The notes under the pieces: generated by a model
What the model was told of the DNA's origin: nothing
Databases searched by the model: none
What the model saw: only the letters and a program-made list of their open reading frames with translations
Position numbers and translations under genes: made by a program
Assembly: GCF_042676145.1 (NCBI RefSeq)
Contig: NZ_JBHTJW010000004.1
Coordinates: forward strand, 27,524-91,523
Direction: 5' to 3'
From: Methylophilus glucosoxydans
GTDB lineage: Bacteria; Pseudomonadota; Gammaproteobacteria; Burkholderiales; Methylophilaceae
Length of the DNA: 64,000 bases
Shown: positions 1-10,290 of the stretch, piece after piece
Layout of the letters: each line of letters starts with the position of its first letter
How positions within the stretch are numbered: position 1 is the first letter of the stretch

Positions 1-118
1 TGCTGTTTGAAGCATTTTTCACGGTCAAGTTCACTCGCTTTGCAAATGCAGGGTGGCCCTTCCAAAGTCGCTGCAGATATGGTGTAGTGACAGCAATTCA
101 TCATTTTTAAAAATAAAT

Positions 119-1282
119 ATGTATAAAAAAGCGCTCACTTCACTGACCATCCTGTTCTTTATGATGGGCTTTATCACCTGCCTGAACGATATTCTGGTGC
201 CCTATCTGAAAGCTATTTTTGCCTTGAGCTATGCCCAGGCGGCCTTGATCCAGTTCTGTTTTTTTGCGGCTTATGGCCTGACTTCTATCCCGTTTAGCAA
301 ACTGATTGAGCAAGTCGGCTACCAAAAAGGCATGGTGATCGGCTTTGCCTTAGCCGCCCTGGGCTGCCTGCTGTTTTATCCGGCCGTGCTATTGCATACA
401 TATGGCTTGTTTTTGGCGGCCTTGTTCGTGCTCGCGTCTGGCATCGTGCTACTGCAAGTGGCCGCAAACCCTTGCGTGTCAATCATCGGACCCAAAGAAA
501 CTGCGTCTTCCAGACTGACCATGGCTCAAGCCTTTAACTCTCTCGGCACCTTTGTCGCCCCGTTTTTTGGCGCCTATTTCATCCTCTCTGGCTTGACTAA
601 CTCCAGCTATGCCGAAGGCGTGGTCTATCCTTATTTCCTGATTGCTAGCGTATTGATCGTGATCGCAGTCGTGCTATCACGCATCAACCTGTCAGGGATC
701 GAAAGCGCAGAAGCAGACGAGAGCAGCTGGTCTGAAGTATTGCAAGAAAAAGGCCTGTTACTGGGCGTAATCGGTATTTTTGCCTACGTTGGCGCTGAAG
801 TCTCGATAGGCAGTTTTCTGGTCAATTATGTGATGGACATCAGCCATGTTGCTGAAACCCAGGCCGCACCGTTGGTGGCTTTGTACTGGGGTGGCGCCAT
901 GATAGGCCGCTTTATCGGCATCTTCACCCTTAAGGCATTCGCCCCCGCCAAAGTGCTCATCACCCACGCATTGCTCTCGGTCATGTTTATCCTGGTCTCC
1001 ATGCAAAGCACGGGCAATCTTGCAATTGCGACCATGGTGCTGGTTGGCTTGTGTAACTCCATCATGTTCCCGACTATTTTCACACTTGGCATTAAAGGCC
1101 TAAAAGCGGGCCAAGAGAAAAAAGGCTCAGGTTTGCTCGCAACAGCAATTGTGGGCGGCGCAGTGATCCCACTTTTGACCGGCTTGCTTGCTGATCGCTT
1201 GGGAATACACCATGCCTTTGTGTTGCCGGTGATTTGTTATGCGTATATCGCTTGGTTTGGCATGCGTAATTTGAAGTTATAA
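119..1282 (+). CDS. MFS transporter, sugar (FucP/GluP-like) type
   Basis: Inner-membrane major facilitator of the fucose/glucose-galactose permease group, which imports sugars with protons. The N-terminus has the family hallmark FMMGFITCLNDILVPYLK, in which the CLND..L.P.L segment closes the first helix, and about twelve hydrophobic segments follow over 387 residues, close to the family length. The ATG at 119 is chosen because the family begins directly with the first membrane helix; the frame stays open to position 53, but that upstream part is hydrophilic and unlike the family. No clear Shine-Dalgarno sequence is visible. It stands alone, with no sugar catabolic gene beside it, so the substrate is unknown. 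Confidence 0.85.
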   Translation: MYKKALTSLTILFFMMGFITCLNDILVPYLKAIFALSYAQAALIQFCFFAAYGLTSIPFSKLIEQVGYQKGMVIGFALAALGCLLFYPAVLLHTYGLFLAALFVLASGIVLLQVAANPCVSIIGPKETASSRLTMAQAFNSLGTFVAPFFGAYFILSGLTNSSYAEGVVYPYFLIASVLIVIAVVLSRINLSGIESAEADESSWSEVLQEKGLLLGVIGIFAYVGAEVSIGSFLVNYVMDISHVAETQAAPLVALYWGGAMIGRFIGIFTLKAFAPAKVLITHALLSVMFILVSMQSTGNLAIATMVLVGLCNSIMFPTIFTLGIKGLKAGQEKKGSGLLATAIVGGAVIPLLTGLLADRLGIHHAFVLPVICYAYIAWFGMRNLKL

Positions 1283-1292
1283 CCGTAAGTCT

Positions 1293-1320
1293 GTAGGGTG
1301 GGCAACTTGTTGCCCACGCG
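1293..1320 (+). repeat. Palindromic REP-like repeat, copy 1
   Basis: A 28-base unit with a perfect nine-base stem, GTGGGCAAC, two-base loop, GTTGCCCAC (1298-1317). Related copies occur at 34945, 35445 and 36737, all between genes. A degenerate partner, GGCAAT-CA-ATTGCC, lies at 1385-1398, so this gap between the MFS and HNH genes holds a pair, as REP elements often do. Confidence 0.8.
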
Positions 1321-1419
1321 AGGTAACTTCAAATGCGATGGATATGGTTGGATGCAGATCTATTCAGGTATTTCTGGCCGCGTTGGCAATCAATTGCCCA
1401 CACTATAAAGTTGTAACCA

Positions 1420-1734
1420 TCACAGGCCTTTAGCCAAAGCATCTTTAATCACTTGAGATACGGTTTTTTCTGTGATTCCATGTGTTTTACAGTAGTCAGA
1501 CTTCATCCATTCAGAAAGTTTTTTCTGACCTTTACTGGCATTACAGCCCCTGCAACACAGTGCAATATTCTCAAGTGAAATGATGGTTTCATCGTTGATA
1601 ATGTGTTCCCAGCTGGCAGCAGATCTGGTGGAGACTGAAGTGGGTGTAAACTCTCTGGCGCAATAGACACACGCTTTGTCTCTATTTCTGATGGCTGCCT
1701 CAAGCCAATCGGGAATATGCCATTGATTCGCCAT
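1420..1734 (-). CDS. Small HNH endonuclease-like protein
   Basis: A 104-residue protein with the HNH nuclease fold. It shows a first zinc pair CVYC (residues 22-25), the core WEHIIND supplying the catalytic His, and ENIALCCRGCNASKG with the second cysteine pair and the closing Asn. The family cleaves DNA in many settings, including restriction, homing and phage packaging; nothing nearby indicates which. It is a single gene beside palindromic repeats and downstream of tldD, with lower GC than its neighbours, so transfer is possible. Function beyond a predicted metal-dependent nuclease is unknown. Confidence 0.75.
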   Translation of the reverse strand: MANQWHIPDWLEAAIRNRDKACVYCAREFTPTSVSTRSAASWEHIINDETIISLENIALCCRGCNASKGQKKLSEWMKSDYCKTHGITEKTVSQVIKDALAKGL

Positions 1735-1847
1735 AAAATAGACTTCACTTTGTGTATCAACGTATAAGGATTCTGCCCAATATCGGCTAATGATGCAATT
1801 AATCGAGCCTCACGTGACGCGTGAAATCCAAAAGCTGACCTAACACG

Positions 1848-3287
1848 CTACGCCGATGTCCCACCCACCGTCAACCCGTCAATCCTCAACGTAGGCTGCC
1901 CAACCCCTACAGGCACACTCTGACCTTCTTTACCACAAGTCCCTACGCCGCTATCCAGCGCCATATCATTGCCTATCATGCTCACACGTTTCAGTACGTC
2001 AGGGCCGTTACCAATCAGCGTCGCACCTTTGACAGGGTAGGTGATTTGGCCATCTTCAATCATGTAGGCTTCAGCGGCACTAAACACGAACTTGCCGCTA
2101 GTGATATCTACCTGGCCGCCGCCAAAGTTGGCTGCGTATAGGCCTTTTTTGACTGACTTGATAATCTCTTGCGGGTCTTTGTCGCCGTTGAGCATATAGG
2201 TGTTGGTCATGCGCGGCATGGGGATATGCGCGTAGCTTTCGCGGCGGGCGTTGCCGGTGAGGCTCATGCCCATCAGGCGGGCGTTGAGCGTATCCTGGAT
2301 GTAGCCGCGCAGGATGCCGTCTTCAATCAATACGGTTTTTTCCGGGGCGTTGCCTTCGTCATCCATGGTCAGGGAGCCGCGGCGATCGGCGATGGTGCCG
2401 TCATCGACAATGGTGATGCCTTTGGCGGCGACTTGCTGGCCGATCATGTTGCTGAAGGCGCTGCTGCCTTTGCGGTTAAAGTCGCCTTCGAGGCCGTGGC
2501 CGATGGCTTCGTGCAGCAAAATGCCGGGCCAGCCGCTGCCGAGCACGACAGTCATGCTGCCCGCAGGGGCAGGGAGCGCATCCAGATTAACCAGGGCTTG
2601 ATGCACGGCTTTTTGTGCGTAGTCTTGCAGCACCTCATCGGTGAAGTAGCTGTAATCAAAGCGGCCACCGCCACCACTGGAGCCTTGTTCGCGACGGCCA
2701 TTGTGCTCGGCGATGACTTGTAGGGAGACGCGCACCAGCGGGCGCACATCGCCTGCCATGACGCCGTCACTGCGGGCGACCATGACGACTTCGTATTCGG
2801 CGGCCATGGAGGCCATCACTTGCGTCACGCGAGGGTCTTGGGCCTTGGCGTAACGTTCTAGTTTTTCGAGCAGCTTGACCTTCGCGTCTGCACTCAGACT
2901 GGCAATCGGGTCTTGCGGCAGATAGAGTGGCAGGTGGCTGCGGGTGACGATGCTGTGGCCGGTTTTTTCTTGCCCCAGGCTGGCGATAGCGCGGGTCGCG
3001 CTGGCCGCTTGTTGCAGGGCGTCGAGGTGGATGTCATCCGAATAGGCAAAAGCCGTTTTTTCGCCGCTGACGGCGCGTACGCCAACACCCTGGTCGATAT
3101 TGAAACTGCCGGATTTGACCTGACCTTCTTCCAGGCCCCAGGATTCGCTGCGGCTGTATTGAAAATACAGGTCGGCATAGTCGATATTGTGCGTCATCAT
3201 GCCGGAGAGCACATTGGTCAGCGCTTCTTGATCCAGTCCAGCAGGGCGCAGCAGTAAATCGTTGGCAGTGGTCAGGTGTGTTTGCAT
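1848..3287 (-). CDS. tldD: Metalloprotease TldD
   Basis: TldD subunit of the TldD/TldE (PmbA) zinc protease, which in enterobacteria matures microcin B17, degrades the CcdA antitoxin and trims unfolded peptides in the cytoplasm. The 479-residue length is normal. The signature HEAIGH at residues 259-264 (His259, Glu260, His264) sits in the family context LLHEAIGHGLEGD. It is the last gene of a minus-strand group, yhdP-nitrilase-tldD, a gene order common in Beta- and Gammaproteobacteria. The partner pmbA is not in this window. Confidence 0.95.
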   Translation of the reverse strand: MQTHLTTANDLLLRPAGLDQEALTNVLSGMMTHNIDYADLYFQYSRSESWGLEEGQVKSGSFNIDQGVGVRAVSGEKTAFAYSDDIHLDALQQAASATRAIASLGQEKTGHSIVTRSHLPLYLPQDPIASLSADAKVKLLEKLERYAKAQDPRVTQVMASMAAEYEVVMVARSDGVMAGDVRPLVRVSLQVIAEHNGRREQGSSGGGGRFDYSYFTDEVLQDYAQKAVHQALVNLDALPAPAGSMTVVLGSGWPGILLHEAIGHGLEGDFNRKGSSAFSNMIGQQVAAKGITIVDDGTIADRRGSLTMDDEGNAPEKTVLIEDGILRGYIQDTLNARLMGMSLTGNARRESYAHIPMPRMTNTYMLNGDKDPQEIIKSVKKGLYAANFGGGQVDITSGKFVFSAAEAYMIEDGQITYPVKGATLIGNGPDVLKRVSMIGNDMALDSGVGTCGKEGQSVPVGVGQPTLRIDGLTVGGTSA

Positions 3288-3383
3288 AGTGGGTCTACTT
3301 TACTTTCAGCGTCTGGTGAGCGGGTTGTTTTGGTTTGAGTGATTTTTCACCAAGGAGTGCCGCTTGCGTGCTCAGGGTTTTCA

Positions 3384-4238
3384 TTAAATGGCTTTAATGG
3401 TTTTGTGTTTAAGCGCAGGTAAGCTTTCGCGCAGGTTTTTAATATAGTTGCGGTTAACATTGGCGATGACAATTCCGGAGCCACGTGGCAAGCGGTCAAG
3501 CACGACGCCCCACGGATCGACAATCATGCTGTTACCATGGGTTTCGCGGCCAGAGAGATGGTAACCCCCCTGCGCAGATGCAACCACATAGCACAGGTTT
3601 TCTACCGCACGGGCGCGTACAAGGGTTTCCCAATGGGCTTTGCCTGTGGTTTCGGTAAAGGCTGAGGGCACCACGATCATATCCACATCACCCATGGCGC
3701 GGAACAGCTCGGGGAAGCGTAAGTCGTAGCAAATCGAGAGACCAATTCGGCCAAACGGGGTGTCTACGGTGACCACGGTATCGCCAGGTTCAATGGTGTT
3801 TTCTTCGTGGTAATGCTCGGTGCCCATATCCATGCCAAACAGGTGAATCTTGTCATAACGGGCGACTTGTTCGCCTTTGTCGTTATACACCAGGCAGCTG
3901 TTACGCACTTTATTGGCGTAATTGCTTTCCAGCGGCACTGTGCCAGCGACAATCCAGATTTTGTAGGCTTTGGCGGTTTTGCTCAAAAACTGCTGGATAG
4001 GCCCGGTATTGGGCTTCTCGCGGATGGTGACCTTGTCAAAATCTTTAAGCCCCATGATGCAAAAGTACTCAGGCAGTACCACCAGCTTGGCGCCAGCCTT
4101 GGCCGCCATTTCGATGAGCCGCTTGGACTCGACCAGGTTGGCCGAAACACTGGGGCTGGACGCCATCTGGATCGCCGCAACTTTGACGATGTCATCATTG
4201 GCTGAGGATTTGAGTTTTTTGGTTTTATTGTCGGCCAT
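3384..4238 (-). CDS. Carbon-nitrogen hydrolase (Nit1/YbeM-like amidase)
   Basis: A 284-residue cytoplasmic amidase of the nitrilase superfamily. The catalytic triad is visible: Glu57 in LPEYF, Lys130 in RYDKIHLF and Cys170 in SICYDLRFPEL. The set fits the Nit1/YbeM branch, whose characterised members hydrolyse deaminated glutathione as metabolite repair. Substrate here is inferred from family only. It sits 34 bases downstream of yhdP and 96 bases upstream of tldD on the same strand and is probably co-transcribed. A lysine-rich N-terminal tail of about 15 residues precedes the fold. Confidence 0.85.
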   Translation of the reverse strand: MADNKTKKLKSSANDDIVKVAAIQMASSPSVSANLVESKRLIEMAAKAGAKLVVLPEYFCIMGLKDFDKVTIREKPNTGPIQQFLSKTAKAYKIWIVAGTVPLESNYANKVRNSCLVYNDKGEQVARYDKIHLFGMDMGTEHYHEENTIEPGDTVVTVDTPFGRIGLSICYDLRFPELFRAMGDVDMIVVPSAFTETTGKAHWETLVRARAVENLCYVVASAQGGYHLSGRETHGNSMIVDPWGVVLDRLPRGSGIVIANVNRNYIKNLRESLPALKHKTIKAI

Positions 4239-4272
4239 GGCAAGTTTCCGGTTTAAATGCTTGATATTGACA

Positions 4273-7200
4273 TTAATGCAGATTTTTTAAAGGTTGAACA
4301 GCAGGGGTGGCCGGGGCTTTTTTATCGGCGTCGGCTTCCTGCGGGTTATCCCAGGTGCCTGTAATCATATACTCACTGGCACTGATTTTGTTAAGTGGAT
4401 CTTTGAGCAGCTTTTGCGCGACAAAGGCAGCCACGCCGACAATTGGCCCGCCGGCCAGCGCTGCAAGCGATACCGAGTCGGAAATATGTGGGACGACCCG
4501 CACTTTGAGGCGCTGCGTTTCGGCCTTGAGGTTGGTCTCCCCCTTGATTCTGGCCTCAGCGGCAGGGCCGGTCATAAACAGGTCGTCGCTGCGTAAAATC
4601 CCGTCGCGAATATTGGCGGTAGAGGTGATTTTGTCAAAGGCAAAGCCTTCGCTAAACAAGTCGTGGAAATCCAGCGTCAAGCGCCGTGGCAAGCTCTGCA
4701 AGCTCAACAGGCCGAGCAAGCGTCCCACGCCGGGTTGCACTTTCAGGATCTGGCCTTTTTCAAGCTGCATGGTGAAGCTGCCATCCAGGCGTTCAACCGC
4801 AAACTCGTGCGGGCTGCCTGGCCAGCTTAGTTGGCCATTCATGTTGCCTGTGCCGCCCTTGACCATTTCCCCTCCGGGTTGAAAACGCTGCAAGGTTTTG
4901 CCCAGGTTGCTTGAGTTCAGGTTGAATTTGAGCTGGGTTTGCGGGCTGCGCACCGAGTTGCGCCAGGTGCCGTCCGCGGTGAGCTGGCTGTCCGGATTGG
5001 TAATGCTCATGCGCTGGATGACCCAGCTCTCGCCGCTGTTAAAAGCTTTCAAGTCCAGGCTGCCTAATTGCTTGTCGCCAAACTGGAAGTCCTGCGCAGT
5101 GATATCCAGCTCCGGGTAGGTCATGTCCAATCTGCGCGCCTCGGCGGGGGCTGGCGTATTGTCATTATCCGGGGTGCGTGGCACACGCAGATAATTTAAA
5201 CGGGCCACCAGTTTATTGGGTTTGCCAGCCAGCCAGTCTGCCTCGCCCGCCAGCTCCTGGCTTTGTATCAGCAGCTTGAGGCGTTCACTTTCGGGCGTGA
5301 TATTCAGTTTGATCTGATGCAGATTGCGGTCAAACACATGCAAGGTGCCCGCGGTCAGTTCTACCTGATTGAGCGCCAGTGAAGATGTGGCCGAGTTTTG
5401 GGGCGTGCCTGACTGATTAAGATAGGGCAGCCATTCATCAATGTTGAGCTTTTGAAAGTCTGCCCTCAAGTTGATGCCATTGCCTGTGGGCAAGCGGGCA
5501 GGGGTGTTGATGGCAATTTCCCCTGCGGTAATGGTTGCCGTTTCGCCATTGACCTGGCGGAACAGGTTGGCGTGTAGCCACTCATTGTAGTCAATCGCAA
5601 TTTTATCCGGCTGATTGTTTTCCTGACGCACACGGATGATCAGGTTGGCAGGTGTGTCTGCCGTTTTTTTGGCGGGCTCGGGTAAATCAATCGTCATGCC
5701 TATCAGCTGCGAGCGAATATCCAGCCTGAGATTCGGTGCCTGAATCAGCACATTGCTTTTCCAGTCGGTGGTGCCATGCAAGGCACGCGTTAACAGGTTG
5801 TTATCCAGTTTTCTGAGGGCGGCATCCGTGATGCGGCCGCTGCCCTGAATCATCACAGATTTGTCCGGGCGGGTACTCAAGCTCAGGGTGGCCGGATTGT
5901 CGAACAGGCTGAGTTGTATGCCTTGCGCCTGCAAGCCCTTCTCGTTGAATTTGAGATGCCCGTTGATGTTGCCCATTTCGGGCATGGCCATTTGCGTATT
6001 GGCGGCGATATGCCCATTTTTGATCGCATAGTCGCCCTGAAACTGGCTGGCATCCACGTTAGTGAGCGGAATTTGTAACGCCAGCTTGAGGTCTGCCGCG
6101 CCGGTGGCTTTGAGCGTATCAGTAAAGCCCATGGTGACTTGCTTGACCGGGCTGGTGTTGATGAATTTAATGCCTTGCTCCAGGTTGCCTGTTGCGACGG
6201 CCTTGACACTCAGAATAGGGTCATCCGCATCCAGTCTCGGAATCTCTACTTGTGCTTGCGTGATGTGCTGGCCGACCGTGGTGGCATTTTTAACGGCAAT
6301 ATCCATGCGTTTGCCTTCAAACTTGAGGAAGGCGTCGATGTCTTGCAGTTGCGGCCAATCGGTCCCGTATTCCAGGCTGGCACGGTCAAGCTGGGCTGTG
6401 ACCCTGAATAAACCCAGTGACGGATCTGAATGAAACGCTGCATTCACATAGGGGAAGTCTTTGACCCGGCCTTTGACAATCACTTCGCCGTGTCTAATCT
6501 GGCCACCCAGAATCGAGGTATCCAGCCAGTGCAGAGTAGCCTGATCAAGCACCAGGGGATAATAGAACGACGCAAATTTGGCATCGCCGCGTTCAATCTG
6601 GCTTTGAAGCTGTATGGTATCGCCACCGGTGGCACCCAATTGGTATTCCATGTTGGTGCGTAACGCCAGATGCGGGTTGGCAAAATGCAAATTGTGTGTG
6701 CTGATCAACATTTTTTGGCCGTTATTGCGCCACTCGATTTCGCCTTGTAGCTGATCAATCGGTAGCGGCCAGCGCAATAGACCTGCCAATTCAAGTGTGG
6801 CCTCTTTTGTGTCCAGCTCCAGGTTGCCTGCATTGGGTTTGAGAGACAGCTGACCAGCCCAGTTTTGCAAGCCAGGGAGTTTTTCATACGCCTTGGTTTG
6901 TATATGATCGAAGCTGGCTGTGATGGCGTAATCCTGCCACTGCTTGTCGTGGTATAGCCAGCGAGCCTTGACTTTGCTGGCATTGCCCGTGGGAACCATG
7001 TTTTCGAGATAGCGGGTGAGGGCAGCGTCTGCAGGCAGCCATTGTGCCAGCAGGTTGCTATGCGTCAGACCCAGCTGTTTGAGGCTCAGGGTGCCTTCAT
7101 GACCGTGCTGGTCCCATTGCACCTCACCATTGGCATCGCTGAGCATGAGGCCGGGCTCAATGTCGGCAGAAAAGTGCTTGAGTGTCAGCATTTGCCGTTG

Positions 7201-8124
7201 TTCTACACGTTGCCAGCGCACTTCACCACTGACCGTTTTGGCGATAAAGGTTTGCGATGTGCGGGCGGGCGAGACTGCAACATGATTGAGCGCAACCTGT
7301 GCCGCCAGTCGCTGTAGCTGCAGCTTGTCAAAGGCCAGCGTCGCGGTCAGGTTGCCTTTGCCCGCCGTCAGCGCGACAGGCAGGTCAATCCAGGGGCTCC
7401 AGGCCGCCAAATCGGTTTCAGGCAAACGGAGTGAGAGTTCGCCATGCCATGCTTCTGGCTTGGATACATCATCGCCAACCGCGACGGCTTCAAGATGAAT
7501 ACGTTGCTGGGTCCCTGTTGAAACCAGGCTATCAACATGAATGCTGTGACGGTGCAACAGACGTTGCCAGACCGGTGTCAATATCTGGATATTCAAATCC
7601 TTAAGCAGCAAAGGCGGAGCATGGCGTTGTTCATCAAGCCAGGTCACCGTGGCATTGGATATTTTGATGCGTCGTTGCGACAGCAGCCAGTTGGCAAACG
7701 CTGGATTCCCCTGTCCGGACATGGAAATGCCGGCCAAAAAGACTTGCCCCTCTGCAGTTCTTCTCACTACCAGATTGGGTGCATCAATATTGAGGCTGAC
7801 TAGCGAGGGTGAGAGTAGCGCCAGACTGCTCCATGACAGGCGGGTGGTGACCTGGGCCAGTTCAAGCGCCGGGCGTTGTTGCGTATCGTATAGCGTCACC
7901 TTGGACAGTGTGACTTGCGGTGCCAGGCCACGCCAGCGGATGGCTATGCTGGCAATGGTGACATTTTGCTTGAGCGCGTCGCTCAAGGTGTGTTCGATCC
8001 GGCTGCGATAGTCGTCGATATGGGGGAACACGTAAAACTGGATAACCCCGACGATGCCTGCCAGCAGGATGAGGAGGCCGATCAACAAAGAGAGCAGCCA
8101 GCGTTTGATTTTTTGCAGGGGCAT
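4273..8124 (-). CDS. yhdP: YhdP-family AsmA-like lipid-transport protein
   Basis: A very large (1283-residue) envelope protein with one N-terminal membrane helix (about residues 8-30) and a long beta-rich periplasmic domain ending in an AsmA-like C-terminus. In E. coli YhdP, with TamB and YdbH, carries phospholipids from inner to outer membrane. Length, anchor and position upstream of a nitrilase and tldD match this family. The ATG at 8124 is preferred; an in-frame TTG at 8145 would add seven residues. It is the promoter-proximal gene of its operon and diverges from yheS across a gap of about 215 bases in which no further gene is seen. Confidence 0.9.
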   Translation of the reverse strand: MPLQKIKRWLLSLLIGLLILLAGIVGVIQFYVFPHIDDYRSRIEHTLSDALKQNVTIASIAIRWRGLAPQVTLSKVTLYDTQQRPALELAQVTTRLSWSSLALLSPSLVSLNIDAPNLVVRRTAEGQVFLAGISMSGQGNPAFANWLLSQRRIKISNATVTWLDEQRHAPPLLLKDLNIQILTPVWQRLLHRHSIHVDSLVSTGTQQRIHLEAVAVGDDVSKPEAWHGELSLRLPETDLAAWSPWIDLPVALTAGKGNLTATLAFDKLQLQRLAAQVALNHVAVSPARTSQTFIAKTVSGEVRWQRVEQRQMLTLKHFSADIEPGLMLSDANGEVQWDQHGHEGTLSLKQLGLTHSNLLAQWLPADAALTRYLENMVPTGNASKVKARWLYHDKQWQDYAITASFDHIQTKAYEKLPGLQNWAGQLSLKPNAGNLELDTKEATLELAGLLRWPLPIDQLQGEIEWRNNGQKMLISTHNLHFANPHLALRTNMEYQLGATGGDTIQLQSQIERGDAKFASFYYPLVLDQATLHWLDTSILGGQIRHGEVIVKGRVKDFPYVNAAFHSDPSLGLFRVTAQLDRASLEYGTDWPQLQDIDAFLKFEGKRMDIAVKNATTVGQHITQAQVEIPRLDADDPILSVKAVATGNLEQGIKFINTSPVKQVTMGFTDTLKATGAADLKLALQIPLTNVDASQFQGDYAIKNGHIAANTQMAMPEMGNINGHLKFNEKGLQAQGIQLSLFDNPATLSLSTRPDKSVMIQGSGRITDAALRKLDNNLLTRALHGTTDWKSNVLIQAPNLRLDIRSQLIGMTIDLPEPAKKTADTPANLIIRVRQENNQPDKIAIDYNEWLHANLFRQVNGETATITAGEIAINTPARLPTGNGINLRADFQKLNIDEWLPYLNQSGTPQNSATSSLALNQVELTAGTLHVFDRNLHQIKLNITPESERLKLLIQSQELAGEADWLAGKPNKLVARLNYLRVPRTPDNDNTPAPAEARRLDMTYPELDITAQDFQFGDKQLGSLDLKAFNSGESWVIQRMSITNPDSQLTADGTWRNSVRSPQTQLKFNLNSSNLGKTLQRFQPGGEMVKGGTGNMNGQLSWPGSPHEFAVERLDGSFTMQLEKGQILKVQPGVGRLLGLLSLQSLPRRLTLDFHDLFSEGFAFDKITSTANIRDGILRSDDLFMTGPAAEARIKGETNLKAETQRLKVRVVPHISDSVSLAALAGGPIVGVAAFVAQKLLKDPLNKISASEYMITGTWDNPQEADADKKAPATPAVQPLKNLH

Positions 8125-8341
8125 ATAAGGGATTTTGCAGAACAAAAAAGATATTATTTATTTATGTGACTATTTTACTCGAAAACAGTTGCGTCACTGT
8201 CAGCGTTACAACTACATTACGCGCTTTTATCTGGCCTCACCGCTATTTCAGCGGCGCTTCAAGGATTTATCCGCCGAGCGGGCATGATTCGTTTAAAATG
8301 CGATTCTTTTGCTGTTCGATGACGTTTAAAGGTATTCAAGA

Positions 8342-10243
8342 GTGATTCAGTTTAAGCAGCTGACTTTTTCGCGGGCAGGCAAGCCCTTGGTCGAAGGCGC
8401 CAGCTTTCAGTTGCATCCCAGCCATCGGGTTGGTTTAACCGGGGCGAACGGCGCAGGCAAATCCAGCCTGTTCGCCTTGTTGCGTGGCGAGCTGGTGGCC
8501 GAGGCAGGTGAATTACTGATTCCGCAGCAATGGGTGATTGCCCATGTGGCACAAGAAACCCCAGCGCTTGCACAGTCTGCACTCTCCTACACGCTCGAAG
8601 GCGATGAAGAGTTGCATGCCCTGCAAGTAAATCTGGCGCAGGCTGAGGCCAATGGCACACAGGATCCCATACAGGTGGCGGAGTGGCATCAACGATTGGC
8701 CGATATTGATGGTTACAGTGCCGAGGCCAGAGCCAGTGCCTTGCTGGCGGGGCTGGGCTTTACCCAGTCACAACTGAGTCAAGCTGTCAGTGATTTTTCG
8801 GGCGGCTGGCGGATGCGCCTGAATCTGGCACGTGCGCTAATGTGCCGTTCTGACCTGCTATTGCTGGATGAACCGACCAACCACCTGGATATTGAAGCGG
8901 TGATTTGGTTGGAAGGCTGGCTGAGCGCTTATCGCGGCACCTTATTGTTGATCTCGCATGACCGCGAGTTTCTGGATAACACCGTTAACCATATCCTGCA
9001 TATTGAGCAGCGGCAACTGAGCCTGTACCGCGGCGGCTATAGCGATTTTGAACGCCAACGCGCTGAAAAACTGGTGTTGCAACAAGCCAGCTACCAAAAA
9101 CAGCAGCAGCAAATCGCCCACTTGCAACAATATATTGACCGTTTTCGTGCCAAGGCCACCAAGGCGCGTCAGGCCCAAAGCCGTATCAAGGCGCTTGAGC
9201 GCATGGAGCGCATCAGTGCTGCACATGTGGATTCGCCCTTTAGTTTCGGTTTTCGTGATCTGGGCGCCGCGCCAGATCCTTTGCTGGTGATTAATCAAGC
9301 GGCCTTGGGCTATGGTCAGCAAACACTGGTCAAGTTGGCGCATCTGGCGATTCGCCCTGGTGAGCGTATCGGATTGCTTGGTAAAAATGGCGCAGGTAAA
9401 TCCACGCTGATCAAGGCGCTGGCGCAATCTGAAACCTTGTTGGCGGGCGAGCGGGTGGAGGGCAAAGACCTGCGCATCGGCTATTTCGCGCAACACCAGC
9501 TGGAGCAACTGATCGCCGAGGATTCGCCACTCATGCATTTGCAACGCCTGGACCCTAAAGCCAGGGAGCAAGAGCTGCTGGACTTTTTGGGCGGCTTTGA
9601 TTTTAGGGGCGAGATGGCAAAAAGTCCGTGTGGCCCGTTTTCCGGCGGCGAAAAATCACGGCTGGCGCTGGCGATGCTCATCTGGCAACGTCCCAACCTG
9701 ATTTTGCTGGATGAACCCACCAACCATCTGGATATCGAAATGCGCCATGCCCTGTCTATGGCCTTGCAGGCCTATGAAGGGGGGATGGTCATGGTTTCGC
9801 ACGACCGCACACTGCTGGCGACGTGCTGCGAAAAATTTGTACTGGTTGCTGAAGGCCAGGTCAGCGTGTTTGATGGTGACTTGGAAGACTACAAGCAGTC
9901 TTTGCTGCAATCTGCGCCGTCTGCCATGTCCGAGCCAACAAGCACGGCCACTAAACAGAATGCCTATCATCAGCAAAAAGCAGATCGGCAGGCGCGGTTG
10001 CAAGCGCGCAGACCGCTGCTCAAAAGTCTGGCAGCACTGGAGAAGCAGCTGGCCGAGCTGGAGCAAACCAAGCAATCACTAGACAGCCAACTGGCTGAGA
10101 GCGGTATCTATGAAGCCTCGCAACGGGAGGCTTTGCAAGCACTGTTGATTGCACAGGCACAAAACCAGAAACAGCTGGATACGGTTGAGAGTGAATGGTT
10201 GTCGCTACAGGAAGCACTAGAGGCATTGCCGGAAGTAGATTAA
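8342..10243 (+). CDS. yheS: ABC-F ATPase YheS
   Basis: Soluble ABC-F protein with two ATPase domains and no membrane part; relatives act on the ribosome and relieve stalled translation. Walker A motifs GANGAGKS (near residue 34) and GKNGAGKS (near 345), two signatures (DFSGGWRMRL and FSGGEKSRL) and two LLLDEPTNHLDI Walker B segments are clear. The inter-domain linker contains RFRAKATKARQAQSRIK, nearly identical to E. coli YheS. A charged coiled-coil tail covers about residues 545-633. Start is GTG with an AAGAG Shine-Dalgarno-like sequence just upstream. Length matches E. coli YheS. Confidence 0.93.
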   Translation: MIQFKQLTFSRAGKPLVEGASFQLHPSHRVGLTGANGAGKSSLFALLRGELVAEAGELLIPQQWVIAHVAQETPALAQSALSYTLEGDEELHALQVNLAQAEANGTQDPIQVAEWHQRLADIDGYSAEARASALLAGLGFTQSQLSQAVSDFSGGWRMRLNLARALMCRSDLLLLDEPTNHLDIEAVIWLEGWLSAYRGTLLLISHDREFLDNTVNHILHIEQRQLSLYRGGYSDFERQRAEKLVLQQASYQKQQQQIAHLQQYIDRFRAKATKARQAQSRIKALERMERISAAHVDSPFSFGFRDLGAAPDPLLVINQAALGYGQQTLVKLAHLAIRPGERIGLLGKNGAGKSTLIKALAQSETLLAGERVEGKDLRIGYFAQHQLEQLIAEDSPLMHLQRLDPKAREQELLDFLGGFDFRGEMAKSPCGPFSGGEKSRLALAMLIWQRPNLILLDEPTNHLDIEMRHALSMALQAYEGGMVMVSHDRTLLATCCEKFVLVAEGQVSVFDGDLEDYKQSLLQSAPSAMSEPTSTATKQNAYHQQKADRQARLQARRPLLKSLAALEKQLAELEQTKQSLDSQLAESGIYEASQREALQALLIAQAQNQKQLDTVESEWLSLQEALEALPEVD

Positions 10244-10290
10244 CTGTTGTAGCAAACATATATATAGGAATCATTGATAAAGGAATAGTT

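Noticed and set aside
53..118. N-terminal extension of the MFS transporter frame.
   Set aside because: The added 22 residues are hydrophilic and absent from the family start; ATG at 119 places the first helix correctly.
2169..2723. 184-codon open frame antisense to tldD, with other long antisense frames over yhdP and yheS.
   Set aside because: Opposite strand of well-supported genes, Ala/Gly/Val-biased composition caused by codon bias of the sense gene, no ribosome-binding site.
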